A stretch of 46,348 nucleotides of DNA from Clostridia bacterium (GTDB taxonomy: Bacteria > Bacillota > Clostridia > Oscillospirales > Acutalibacteraceae). The stretch spans positions 1 through 46,348 of the forward strand of contig JAFRPB010000016.1 in assembly GCA_017429345.1 (NCBI GenBank), written 5' to 3'. The notes beneath the pieces were generated by a model that saw only the letters and a list, made by a program, of their open reading frames with translations, made no database searches and was not told the origin of the DNA. Both the position numbers and the translations under genes were made by a program. Shown here in pieces: positions 1 to 8,643 of the stretch; within the stretch, counting starts at the first letter, position 1; each line of letters begins with the position of its first letter.

Positions 1-131
1 CGGAATTGAGACAAAAAGCCTCGGCAAATTAGACAAAAAAACAAGCTATTGACGTCTCGCAAATGCGAAAAACATGTTGATTTTTCCGAAGTATTTGCAG
101 GCTGCATCGAGATACGCCTATTTGTCAACAG

Positions 132-213
132 CCCCCACCGGAGACCCGCACCGGTTGCCACTGAAAACAGTTCCCCGGACTGTTTTAAGCGGCAACTCCG
201 AACTCCGAACCGG
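132..213. repeat. Extragenic hairpin/heptamer remnant beyond the first gene
   Basis: No gene is visible in 1-213. Positions 133-154 hold a CCACCGGAGACCCGCACCGG-type module also found near 30276 and 46167. It is followed by nested inverted repeats: CCGGTT 151-156 with AACCGG 208-213, GTTGCC 154-159 with GGCAAC 191-196, and AAAACAGT 164-171 with ACTGTTTT 179-186. Two copies of AACTCCG (194-207) give a short 7-bp periodicity. It lies just past the stop of the first beta-helix gene and may act as its 3' end structure, though there is no T-run. Confidence 0.6.
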
Positions 214-2856
214 TTAATATCTTCCGATCTCCGAGAGCGGCAGGGGTTCAAAGTCGGGTATGATATCGAATACCGGCGCGTCGGCGCGTAAGGTATAATC
301 GCCGTTCTCATAATCGACGAACAGTTTTTTCATATCCTTCAGCCGGTAACAGGCGTTGCCGGAAAGATCGCTGTATTTCTCTGCGGCCTCGCTGATATTG
401 CCGAGGTCGCCCGAGAAACAGACCGTCAGATTCCCCGTGACTTTGCTGTTCGCGGGATTGGCGGCGAACTGCGGCGACTCCGTGTCTCCGAAATCCACGC
501 TGACGGCGGCAAGGTCCGGATAGGCTTTCTTCCAGAGCTCCGTCTGCCACGGAGATTCCAGCAGGTTGTTCAGCATATCGCCGTCCGCGCGCGAGTGGGA
601 AAAGCTGCCGCTCAAAACCCCGTCGCGGGCGCGCTGGTCATAGGTAAAGGGCTCCTGACTCGTAATGATCACGATATTGTTGCGCACGTCAAAATCCCTG
701 CCGCCGCACAGCGAGATGCCAACGTCCGGCGCGTTCATCACGAGATTGCCGTAGATCGTCTGCCCCGAGAGCGCGTCGTCCATATAGATGCCGGTGGGCT
801 CGTGCCCGTCCGCGCCCACATTGAACACCGCGTTATACCGGATCACGTTGCCGTACCAGTCCCAGCGCCTGCCGGTGTAGATCGCCCCGGCGTCGTCGGA
901 GAGCAGGCATACGTCGTGGATCAGATTGTATTCGATCACATGGTCGTTGCCCGAATAGGTGATCGCCTCGTGGGGCGAATTATATATTTCGTTGTGCGAA
1001 CAGACGTTGCCCACGCCGGAAAGCGAAACGGCGGGCTGATAGGTCAGATAGATCTCGCTCCAGTCGTGGATCAGATTGTTGTCGGCGCGGTTATTCCCCG
1101 CCGTCAGCGTCTCCCTCGCGCCGCCGGAGAGCGAGATCCCTCCCCTGCCGGTGCGGGTGATCTCGTTTTCGGACGCGAGGTTGTCATACCCGGTCATTTT
1201 CAGCGCGTCCCCCGCCACGTTTTTGATCAGGCAGTTTTTCACGGTGTTGCCGCTGCCGGACATGACGATCCCGTCGCCCCGCGTTCCCTTGACCGTGAAG
1301 CCGTCAAAGGTCAGGTGATCCGCGTTTTCCGCGGTCAGGACCGGCTCCGTGGAGAGAGACAGGTCGATCCTTGCAGAGGCGAGATCTTCCGGCGGGTACA
1401 GATAGAGCTTCCCGTTCTCCCGGTCGAGATACCATTCTCCGGGCGCGTCCAGCTCCTCCAATACGTTGTAGAAATAATACGGCGCGCCGGATTTCGTTCC
1501 GTAGAGGCTGACGAATTTCGGCGTGAGCTGACGCGTGGCGGGATCGAAGCTTTCCATCGGCGTGGAAGCATCCGCCCAGTCGTATTTCCAGTAGCCGAAC
1601 ATCCACACGTTGTCGAGCGTCTGCCAGTTTTCGATGCGCGAAGCGAGCGCGGCGTCGGTCTCATAAATATCCGGCTGCGGATCGACGAGCTTATCCCAGT
1701 CCTTGTTTTTGGTGGCGTCGCCGTTGGTTTCAAGTCCCGTTCCGGTCCGGATCACCTTGCCGGTATAGAGCCATTCGTCCCCGTTCGGATACCGCGCCGT
1801 CGTACAGCGCGTATCGTTGAAAAACAACTCGCAGGCAAGCGGACCCGTCCAGTCTCCGGTATACTTGCCCGCGGTGTTATAGGAGCCGATGGCGTAGAGC
1901 TTGCCGTATTGCTCCGCCGTCACGCCGAGAGCGAACAGATCCGCGCAGACGATCCGGTCACGCGCCTCTGCCGAAAGCCGCCCGAGGGTCGCTTCGTCGC
2001 TCACCGGCAGGAACGCGTCGGACGGGATCGTCGCCCCGCCGTTCAGGATCGCCTCGCCGTCGCCGTAGGCGGCCCAGGTCACGGGACAGTCCGCCGTGCC
2101 GGAGTCCTCCGACGAAAAGCACAGAGATTCCACGCGGTATTCTCCCGCCTTCACCGCGACCGTGATCCCGTTTTTCCGCGTTTTATCCATTGCCCGCACA
2201 AGGTCGCGGGCTTTTTCGATCGTCGCGAGCGGATGATCAATGCTGCCGTCGTTTTCGTCGCTGCCGTCCGGCGCGACATAGAGATCGGCGCCGTCAAGCC
2301 TCTGCCGCTCTTTCTGCGTATAAACGCCGAATCCGGTCGGCGTCGGCTGCAGCGCGTTCATCTGTTTTTTCGTCAGCGGGACGGGAGCGCGGATCAGCGG
2401 CACAACTGCAATGCAGAAGCATAAAATCACGCCGACCGCGCCGGAGAGAACCGCCGCGAGCCGTATTTTCGCTTGCCCGCGCGCCGTGAGCAACACCAGC
2501 GCCGCGAAATACAAAGCCGAGCCGAAGGCGACGGCCGCCACCGCGGCGTGGGGGTGCTTGCCGTTCAGCAGCAGATTGTTGATCCCGTAGGTCAGCGCCT
2601 CCGCAACGGCAAGGTAGATCGCCGTGCATATAATTGACAGAAGGACCGGGCGGCGCTTTCCCCGGACTTTGCGATAAAGAAGATTCAGGAAAAACGCAAG
2701 CGCGCCGTAGACCGCGACCGACGCCGCGTACAGCGGCACGATCCACTTCTGAAAGCCGTACTGAAACAGAAGCGCGTTCCCCGTCGAGAGCAGCAGAAGC
2801 AGACACGATACGATCGACAGTTTGTTTTTATTCAGATTTTCCGGATCCATTTTCAT
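214..2856 (-). CDS. Five-helix membrane-anchored right-handed beta-helix protein (paralogue 1)
   Basis: Predicted 880 aa from ATG 2856; a second ATG at 2850 fits the GGAGG at 2861-2865 about equally well. The frame stays open further upstream, but that part is translated heptamer repeat and lacks a ribosome site. Five hydrophobic helices (about residues 10-160) precede a DGSDENDGS-type start of a right-handed parallel beta-helix. Loop charges (YRKVRGKRR, RGQAKIR inside) place the large domain outside. Conserved features are an ARYPN motif, a PGEWYLDR segment, rungs rich in Asn, and two acidic pairs, D654-D655 in an SDDAGAIY motif and D693-D694 in GIYMDD. These acids are the likeliest catalytic residues by analogy with beta-helix glycosidases (GH120/GH141-like), but family and substrate are not established. 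Last gene of the leftward cluster. Confidence 0.85.
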   Translation of the reverse strand: MKMDPENLNKNKLSIVSCLLLLLSTGNALLFQYGFQKWIVPLYAASVAVYGALAFFLNLLYRKVRGKRRPVLLSIICTAIYLAVAEALTYGINNLLLNGKHPHAAVAAVAFGSALYFAALVLLTARGQAKIRLAAVLSGAVGVILCFCIAVVPLIRAPVPLTKKQMNALQPTPTGFGVYTQKERQRLDGADLYVAPDGSDENDGSIDHPLATIEKARDLVRAMDKTRKNGITVAVKAGEYRVESLCFSSEDSGTADCPVTWAAYGDGEAILNGGATIPSDAFLPVSDEATLGRLSAEARDRIVCADLFALGVTAEQYGKLYAIGSYNTAGKYTGDWTGPLACELFFNDTRCTTARYPNGDEWLYTGKVIRTGTGLETNGDATKNKDWDKLVDPQPDIYETDAALASRIENWQTLDNVWMFGYWKYDWADASTPMESFDPATRQLTPKFVSLYGTKSGAPYYFYNVLEELDAPGEWYLDRENGKLYLYPPEDLASARIDLSLSTEPVLTAENADHLTFDGFTVKGTRGDGIVMSGSGNTVKNCLIKNVAGDALKMTGYDNLASENEITRTGRGGISLSGGARETLTAGNNRADNNLIHDWSEIYLTYQPAVSLSGVGNVCSHNEIYNSPHEAITYSGNDHVIEYNLIHDVCLLSDDAGAIYTGRRWDWYGNVIRYNAVFNVGADGHEPTGIYMDDALSGQTIYGNLVMNAPDVGISLCGGRDFDVRNNIVIITSQEPFTYDQRARDGVLSGSFSHSRADGDMLNNLLESPWQTELWKKAYPDLAAVSVDFGDTESPQFAANPANSKVTGNLTVCFSGDLGNISEAAEKYSDLSGNACYRLKDMKKLFVDYENGDYTLRADAPVFDIIPDFEPLPLSEIGRY

Positions 2857-2883
2857 TTTGCCTCCGCATGAGAGATTTTTTGT

Positions 2884-3160
2884 AGAGATAAGAGATGAGA
2901 GGGGAGATAGAGAGCGGAGTTCGGAGAGCGGAGAGCGGAGATCAATCGACGTCCGATTTCCGATTTCCGATGTCCGATCTCCGGTTTCCGATGTGTCAAA
3001 TTTACACGCTGTGTAATAAGAAAACAAATCGTTAATTTTACTCACCGGAGTTCGGGACTCGGATTGCTCGCCCCGAGCTTCTTTTCTCTCATCTCTTATC
3101 TCTTTTTTTCTGCGGCGAAGCCGCGCATCTCCGCTCTCCGAACTCCACTCTCCGCTCTGA
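2884..3160. repeat. Composite heptamer-repeat intergenic element (AGAGCGG / GATTTCC words)
   Basis: This fills the 305-bp gap between beta-helix genes 1 and 2; no gene is seen. Left arm 2884-2940 is built of 7-bp units such as GGAGAGC and AGAGATA. The middle, 2949-2994, has about six CGATTTC-type heptamers. The right arm 3083-3160 is complementary to the left arm, with its two blocks in swapped order. A GCGGC-GAA-GCCGC hairpin lies at 3112-3124 and a GTGTcaaatttACAC-like inverted repeat near 2994-3007. The right arm ends at the stop codon of the next gene. Confidence 0.75.
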
Positions 3161-3161
3161 A

Positions 3162-5771
3162 TCAGTATCTTCCGATCTCCGAGATCGGGATCTGCTCGAA
3201 ACCGGGGATCTCATCAAACACCGGCGCGTCGTCGCGCAGGGTATAATCCCCGTTTTCGGGGTCGACGAACAGCTTTTTCATGGCGCTCAGCCGATACACC
3301 GCATTGCCGGAAATATCGCTGTAACGCGCGGGATTTTCCCCGATCTCGCCCAGCTCGTTCCGCAGATTCACAAGCAGATTGCCGGTGACGCAGCCGTTCG
3401 CGGCGTTGGGGAAAAACAGCGGATCGGCCGTGTTGTCAAGGTCGTAATGCAGTCCCCGCATCGCCGGATAGGCGTTCTGCCAGATCTCCCTGCGCCACGG
3501 CGACGCTTCCAGCTGCTCCCAGAGAACGGTATCGTGACTGAACCAGCCGTTGTTCAGGATATAGTCGATGGCGCGCTGATCGTAATGGACGGCATGGCCT
3601 TTGGTATTGATCAGTACGTTGTTCCGCACGATCAGATCCCTGCCGCCGCCGAGCTCCAGCCCGTAACAGGGCATATTGACCAGCAGATTGCCGTAGATCG
3701 TCTGCCCCGAAAGCGCGTCGTCCATATAGATCCCCTGCGGACGGTGTTCTCCCGGCGTGCCGAGGTCGTAGATCGCGTTATACCGCACGATATTGCCGTA
3801 CATGGTCCAGCTCCTGCCGGTATAGATCGCGCCGGCGTCGTCCGAAAGCAGGCAGACGTCGTGGATCAGGTTATATTCCACGATATTGTTGTTTCCGCCG
3901 TAGGTGATCGCCTCGTGGGGGCAGTTATAGATCTCGTTATGAGAACAGACGTTGCCCACGCCCCCCAGCGTGACCGCGGGCTGATAGGTATAATAGATCT
4001 CGCTCCAGTCGTGGATCAGGTTGTTGTCCGCCCGGGAATTGCCGTGCGTCAGCGTTTCCCCGTCTCCCCCGGTGATCGTGATGCCCGCCTTGCCGGTGTG
4101 GGTGATCTCGTTTTCGCTTGCGAGATTGTCGTATCCGCTCATCGAGAGCGCCGAGCCGCCCACGTTTTTGATAAGGCAGCGCGACACCGTGCAGCGATCG
4201 CCGGTGATCTGTATCGCATCCCCGCGGGTACCCTTCACCGTCAGGCCGGAAAAAGTCAGGTCATGGACGTTTTCGCAGGTGATGATCGGTTCCGTCGTCA
4301 GCGTCAGGTCGATCACGGATCCGGAGAGCTCCCCGGGCGGATACAGATACAGCATGCCGGAATCCCGGTCAAGATACCATTCGCCGGGAGCATCCAGCTC
4401 TTCGAACACGTTGAAGAAATAATACGGAGCGTCTTTGACCGCGCCGAATTCGCTGACGAACATCGGCGAAAGCGTCCGTGCGTCGCAATCAAAATCGGCG
4501 ATCGGGGTCGCGCCGTCCGCCCAGCTCGTCTGGAAGAAGCCGAACATCCATACGTCGTCGAGCGTTTTCCAGGAGTTGATGCGGTCCGCCAGCGTCCGGC
4601 TGACCCGGTAGATCTCCGCCGGCGGGTTGCGGACGAAATCCCCGTTCTCGATGCTGCCCGGGACCTCTCTGCCGATTTGCAGCGGCTCGCTCGTTCTGAG
4701 CCAATCGGCGTCCGGATAGCGCGCGAGCGTGCATCGCCCGTCGTTCACGAACAGCTCGCAGTACATGGGGCCCTCGTAATCGCCGTCGTAATACCGGGCG
4801 GTATTGTATGTGCCGATGGCGTAAAGCTTTCCGTATTCGGCGGCGGTCACGCCGATATCGGCAAGAGACATGCACACCACGTTCCGTTTCGCGTCCTCCG
4901 AAAGACGGGAGAGCGCTTCCTCCTGCGTCACGGGAGCAAAGAGCGCGGGATCGACGGTCACGCCGCCGTTCAGGATCACCTCGCCGTCGCCGTAGGCGCA
5001 ATACGTCACGGGACAATCCGGCGCGCCGCTGTCTTCTGCCGTAAAGGTCAGGGCGCTCACACGGTATTCGCCCGCCTTCAGCGCCACGGTGACGCCGGTC
5101 CTGCCGGTCTTATCCATCCCGCGCACAAGCGCGCGGGCTTTTGCGACCGTCGCCAGAGGACGCCCGAAGGAGCCGTCGTTCTCGTCGCTGCCGTCCGGTG
5201 AAATATAGAGATCGGCGTTATCCTCCGTCGCTGCCGCGGGTTCGGTATATGTACTCAGTCCCGCGGGCGCCGCCTCCATATGGCTGCTGTTCAGGCAGAA
5301 GGTATTCTTTGCCTTCGGATAGAACCCGATCAGCCCGCAGACAAGCAGACAGACGCACAGAACGACGGCGAGGAACGGTCTCCATATGAATTTTGCGCCC
5401 GTCAGTTTTTTCAGGCGCAGCGTGCCGAACAGCGCCGCGGCGAAGCCGAACACGGTGGTCGCGACGGTCGCCTGCTCCGCGCCGCGCTCGTGATATATCA
5501 GAATGTTGATCACATACGACAGAAGAAATACCCCGCCGATCACCGCCCCGCCGCAGAGCAGCGCCGAAAGCAGGATGCGCTTTTTCGGTCTGCCGCCTGC
5601 CGCGGCAAGCAGCGCGCCCATCGCAGCGCCGTCCAGAAAGATCGCCGCCATCGCCGCGCCGTAAAGGGGAATGATCCATTTCAGATACGCGACGCTGTAG
5701 ATCCCCGCCGTCACCGCAGCAGACAGCGCGAGGAGCAGCCCGTACGCCCAGAACCGGTTTTTCGTTTTCAT
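3162..5771 (-). CDS. Five-helix membrane-anchored right-handed beta-helix protein (paralogue 2)
   Basis: Predicted 869 aa if translation starts at ATG 5771, which aligns with the MKxK start of the paralogues and has GGTGAG four bases upstream. ATGs at 5774 and 5783 are alternatives. It has five N-terminal membrane helices, then the same ectodomain: DGSDENDGSFGRPLAT entry, ARYPD, PGEWYLDRDSG, SDDAGAIY and GIYMDD motifs, and the shared C-terminal tail ending in PISEIGRY. It is closest to paralogues 1 and 4, sharing a YGKLYAIG.YNTA segment. The stop of paralogue 3 lies only 42 bases upstream, so these two are probably co-transcribed. Expected role: cleavage or modification of an extracellular polysaccharide while tethered to the cell membrane; the substrate is unknown. 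Confidence 0.85.
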   Translation of the reverse strand: MKTKNRFWAYGLLLALSAAVTAGIYSVAYLKWIIPLYGAAMAAIFLDGAAMGALLAAAGGRPKKRILLSALLCGGAVIGGVFLLSYVINILIYHERGAEQATVATTVFGFAAALFGTLRLKKLTGAKFIWRPFLAVVLCVCLLVCGLIGFYPKAKNTFCLNSSHMEAAPAGLSTYTEPAAATEDNADLYISPDGSDENDGSFGRPLATVAKARALVRGMDKTGRTGVTVALKAGEYRVSALTFTAEDSGAPDCPVTYCAYGDGEVILNGGVTVDPALFAPVTQEEALSRLSEDAKRNVVCMSLADIGVTAAEYGKLYAIGTYNTARYYDGDYEGPMYCELFVNDGRCTLARYPDADWLRTSEPLQIGREVPGSIENGDFVRNPPAEIYRVSRTLADRINSWKTLDDVWMFGFFQTSWADGATPIADFDCDARTLSPMFVSEFGAVKDAPYYFFNVFEELDAPGEWYLDRDSGMLYLYPPGELSGSVIDLTLTTEPIITCENVHDLTFSGLTVKGTRGDAIQITGDRCTVSRCLIKNVGGSALSMSGYDNLASENEITHTGKAGITITGGDGETLTHGNSRADNNLIHDWSEIYYTYQPAVTLGGVGNVCSHNEIYNCPHEAITYGGNNNIVEYNLIHDVCLLSDDAGAIYTGRSWTMYGNIVRYNAIYDLGTPGEHRPQGIYMDDALSGQTIYGNLLVNMPCYGLELGGGRDLIVRNNVLINTKGHAVHYDQRAIDYILNNGWFSHDTVLWEQLEASPWRREIWQNAYPAMRGLHYDLDNTADPLFFPNAANGCVTGNLLVNLRNELGEIGENPARYSDISGNAVYRLSAMKKLFVDPENGDYTLRDDAPVFDEIPGFEQIPISEIGRY

Positions 5772-5813
5772 CATACTCACCATTTTATCGTTATTTCAGC
5801 GGCGTTCTGCCGG

Positions 5814-8408
5814 TCAGTATCTGCCGATCTCCGAGAGCGGGATCTGCTCGAAACCGGGGATCTCATCGAACACGGGCGCGTCGTCCCGCAGCGTGTAGTC
5901 GCCGTTTTCGGGGTCGACAAACAGCTTTTTCAGCGCGTTCAGCTTATAGATCGCGTTGCCGGTAAGGTCGGAAAAGCGGTACACGCTCTCGTCCGCGTAG
6001 CCGAAGGAGCCCGCATACTGCACGATCAGATTTCCGTTTATTTTACTGTTCGCGGGGTTCGGGATAAAGTCCGGGTTTTCCGTGTCGGAATAATCGAGGA
6101 CCCAGCCCGCGGTATACGGATACGCGGTCCGCCAGAGCTCGCTCTGCCACGGCATCGCCTCCAGGTTCTGCTGCATATCCATGCCCTCTTTGCTGTGCTG
6201 GAACCAGGAGTCCGGATACAGGATCGCCTCGCGGGAGCGATCGTCGTAACAGATCGTCGTTGCGCAGTTCACGAAGATATTGTTATATACGTTGTGGTCT
6301 CTGCCGCCGCCGATCAAAATGCCGTTCCCCTTCGCGCCCACGATCAGGTTGCCGTAGGCGGTCTGTCCCGCCACGCCGTCGTCGAAATAAATACCGTTTG
6401 GCGTGTGTTCCTCATCGCCGAGGTCATACATCGCGTTATAGCGTACGACGCCCCCGCCGCAGTCCCAGCGCCTGCCGGTGTAGATCGCCGCGCCGTCGTC
6501 CGTATAGAGCTCCACGTCGTGGATCACGTTGTATTCCACCGTGATATCGTTGCCCCAGTAGGCGATGCCGGCCGCGGGAGAGTCGCAGACCTCATTATAC
6601 GCGCAGACCGCGCCGACGCCGCCGAGCGTGATCCCGTGGCCGGATTCGAGGAATCCCGCGCCGCGGACCAGATTGTTTTCGACGCGGTTTTCGCCGGAGG
6701 TCAGCGTGGGCCGGTCGCCGCCGTCCACCTTCACGCCGGAGGAGCCGGTGGCGGAGATCTCGCAGCCGATGACCGTATCTCTGTATCCGTCTATCGAAAC
6801 GCCGACGCCGGAGACCTCCGAAACGCGGCAGTCGGAAACCGTGATATCGCTGCCCCGGATCACGACCCCGGAACCGCGCGACCCTCTGAGCGTCAGGCCG
6901 TCGAAACGGAGATAACCCGCGTCCGTCACGGTGAGCAGGTCCTCGGCGGAAACGGTCAGGGTGATCTCAGCGCTCTGCAGGTCGCCGTCGGGATACAGAT
7001 ACAGCATCCCGGTCTGCCGGTCAAGATACCACTCGCCGGGCATATCCAGCTCCTCCGGCACGTTGAAAATACGATAAGAGGAGCCGGCGACCGCGCCGTA
7101 TCTGCTCACGTATTTCTGTTCTATGGTCCTGTTCTCATAGTCAAAGGTCTTCAGCGGCACGGTGGATTGAGAGAACTCGTGGATCAGCGCCTCCCAGATC
7201 CACACGTCGTCAAGAGAAGCGTAGGCGTTGATCCGGTCCGCGGTTTTTTGATCGACGGAAAAGATCGTCGTCTGCGGGTTGCGCATGGTCTCCCAATCCG
7301 GATCCTGCGCGTGATTGCTCTCGGCGCTCTCGAGGCCGTAGCCCTGCTGAACGATCTCGACGACCTTGAGGTTCGAATCGTTCGGGTAGCGCGCCAGCGT
7401 CATTTGCTTCCCGTTAAAGAACAGCTCGCACGCAGGGGGACCGGGGATATAGTCGTCGTAGTTGTCGGCGGTATGACTGCCCATCGGCATAAGCCGCCCC
7501 CAGTCGGCTGCGGTCAGCCCGTGCTTGGTAAGATCGGCGCAGACGACGCTGTCCTTCGCTTCGTCCGCAAGACGGGAGCGCATTTCTTCGTCCGTGACAG
7601 CGGTGAAATCAACGGCGGTGAGCGTCAGCCCGCCGTTCAGGATCACCTCGCCGTCGCCGTAAGCGCGCCAGACGACCGGGCAGCCCGCCGTACCGCCGTC
7701 TTCGGCGGTGAATTCAATGTGACGGATCGGGTATTCGCCCGCCTTCAGCGCGACGACGATCCCGTCCTTGCCGGTCTTATCCGTCGCGCGCACCAGCTCC
7801 TGCGCCTTTTCGATCGTCGCCAGCGGATGCGCGAAGCTGCCGTCGTTATCGTCGCTGCCGTCCGGCGCGATATAGAGGTCCGCGTCGTCAACGGGCGCGG
7901 CCTCTTTTTTTGTATATTCACTGAGGCCCGTCGGTACGGCTGCCATACCTTTCCCTCCGATATAATAATTTTTGACCGCCTGTTTCGCAAAGCCCGCAAG
8001 CAGGGGGCTCGCCGAGATCACCGCGCAGAGAAGCAGCGCGGCGAGACTCTGCCACACGGCGGGCTTCCCGGTCTTTCTGCGCAGCAGAACGAGGCAGACG
8101 ATGAACGCCGCGGCGGTGAGCGCGAAGAAGATCATCTCAACGGTCTTTTCCGGCAGGTCAAACGCCGCCCGGCTGACCGAGGCAACGCCGAACAGCAGCC
8201 CCGCGAACAGCACGCCGCAGACGACCGCGACCGGGCGTTTTCTGACACTCTTCCAAAGAAACACGGAGAGACCCGCGCCGAACAGCAAGATCGAGACGGC
8301 GTAGACCGGGAAATTCCAGCTCGCGACGAAGCTGTAATAAAACGCGATATGCCCCGCCGCGCACAGCGCGAGGGCGAGGATCATCGGAACGGTCGTTTTA
8401 TTCTTCAT
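5814..8408 (-). CDS. Five-helix membrane-anchored right-handed beta-helix protein (paralogue 3)
   Basis: 864 aa; ATG 8408 is preceded by GGAG at 10 bases, the same leader layout as paralogue 5. The N-terminus (helices at about 6-28, 33-54, 59-79, 90-110, 117-137) is nearly the same as in paralogue 5, so these two form a sub-group. The ectodomain has the DGSDDNDGS entry, ARYPN, PGEWYLDRQTG, a DDGAAIYTGRRW acidic pair and GIYFDD. The sub-group differs from paralogues 1, 2 and 4 in a TAADWGRL segment replacing AEQYGKL, and in the rung sequences around the presumed active groove. That divergence suggests different substrate linkages. Basis: internal paralogy plus fold recognition by motif; the enzymatic class is inferred. 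Confidence 0.85.
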   Translation of the reverse strand: MKNKTTVPMILALALCAAGHIAFYYSFVASWNFPVYAVSILLFGAGLSVFLWKSVRKRPVAVVCGVLFAGLLFGVASVSRAAFDLPEKTVEMIFFALTAAAFIVCLVLLRRKTGKPAVWQSLAALLLCAVISASPLLAGFAKQAVKNYYIGGKGMAAVPTGLSEYTKKEAAPVDDADLYIAPDGSDDNDGSFAHPLATIEKAQELVRATDKTGKDGIVVALKAGEYPIRHIEFTAEDGGTAGCPVVWRAYGDGEVILNGGLTLTAVDFTAVTDEEMRSRLADEAKDSVVCADLTKHGLTAADWGRLMPMGSHTADNYDDYIPGPPACELFFNGKQMTLARYPNDSNLKVVEIVQQGYGLESAESNHAQDPDWETMRNPQTTIFSVDQKTADRINAYASLDDVWIWEALIHEFSQSTVPLKTFDYENRTIEQKYVSRYGAVAGSSYRIFNVPEELDMPGEWYLDRQTGMLYLYPDGDLQSAEITLTVSAEDLLTVTDAGYLRFDGLTLRGSRGSGVVIRGSDITVSDCRVSEVSGVGVSIDGYRDTVIGCEISATGSSGVKVDGGDRPTLTSGENRVENNLVRGAGFLESGHGITLGGVGAVCAYNEVCDSPAAGIAYWGNDITVEYNVIHDVELYTDDGAAIYTGRRWDCGGGVVRYNAMYDLGDEEHTPNGIYFDDGVAGQTAYGNLIVGAKGNGILIGGGRDHNVYNNIFVNCATTICYDDRSREAILYPDSWFQHSKEGMDMQQNLEAMPWQSELWRTAYPYTAGWVLDYSDTENPDFIPNPANSKINGNLIVQYAGSFGYADESVYRFSDLTGNAIYKLNALKKLFVDPENGDYTLRDDAPVFDEIPGFEQIPLSEIGRY

Positions 8409-8446
8409 AGATATCGTACTCCTGTTTACGGGTGCCGGCCATTAGT

Positions 8447-8635
8447 TGCCGGTTGCCGGTTGCTCGTTGCCGGATATTGTTTCATCGTGGTCTGCGGCAC
8501 GGTGATCAAACGCAACACGCAAAACGCAAAACGATCTCACGACTTCACGACTTCACGATTTCAATATCGCAATACGCAAAACGCAATACGCAAAACGCAA
8601 AACGCAAAACGCAAAGCGCAAAGCGCAAAACGCTC
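8447..8635. repeat. Heptamer arrays GTTGCCG and AAAACGC between paralogues 3 and 4
   Basis: The 235-bp gap carries two arrays: GTTGCCG-type units at 8447-8473, and AAAACGC-type units at 8508-8533 and 8568-8632 (about nine copies in the second block, with AATACGC and AAAGCGC variants). CACGACTT-type 8-bp units lie between them at 8538-8560. The AAAACGC word recurs on the opposite strand at 32052-32087, and the GTTGCCG word near 39764. No gene is seen here. Confidence 0.85.
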
Positions 8636-8643
8636 CCCCGAAC

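Noticed and set aside
2857-3045. N-terminal extension of beta-helix paralogue 1 (and similar extensions before the ArsC-like, amidohydrolase-like and GH4 genes)
   Set aside because: These are in-frame translations of heptamer repeats; the downstream ATGs have proper ribosome sites and align with paralogues.
8508-8632. CRISPR-like array of short repeats
   Set aside because: Units are 7 bp, contiguous and degenerate with no spacers, and no cas genes are present.
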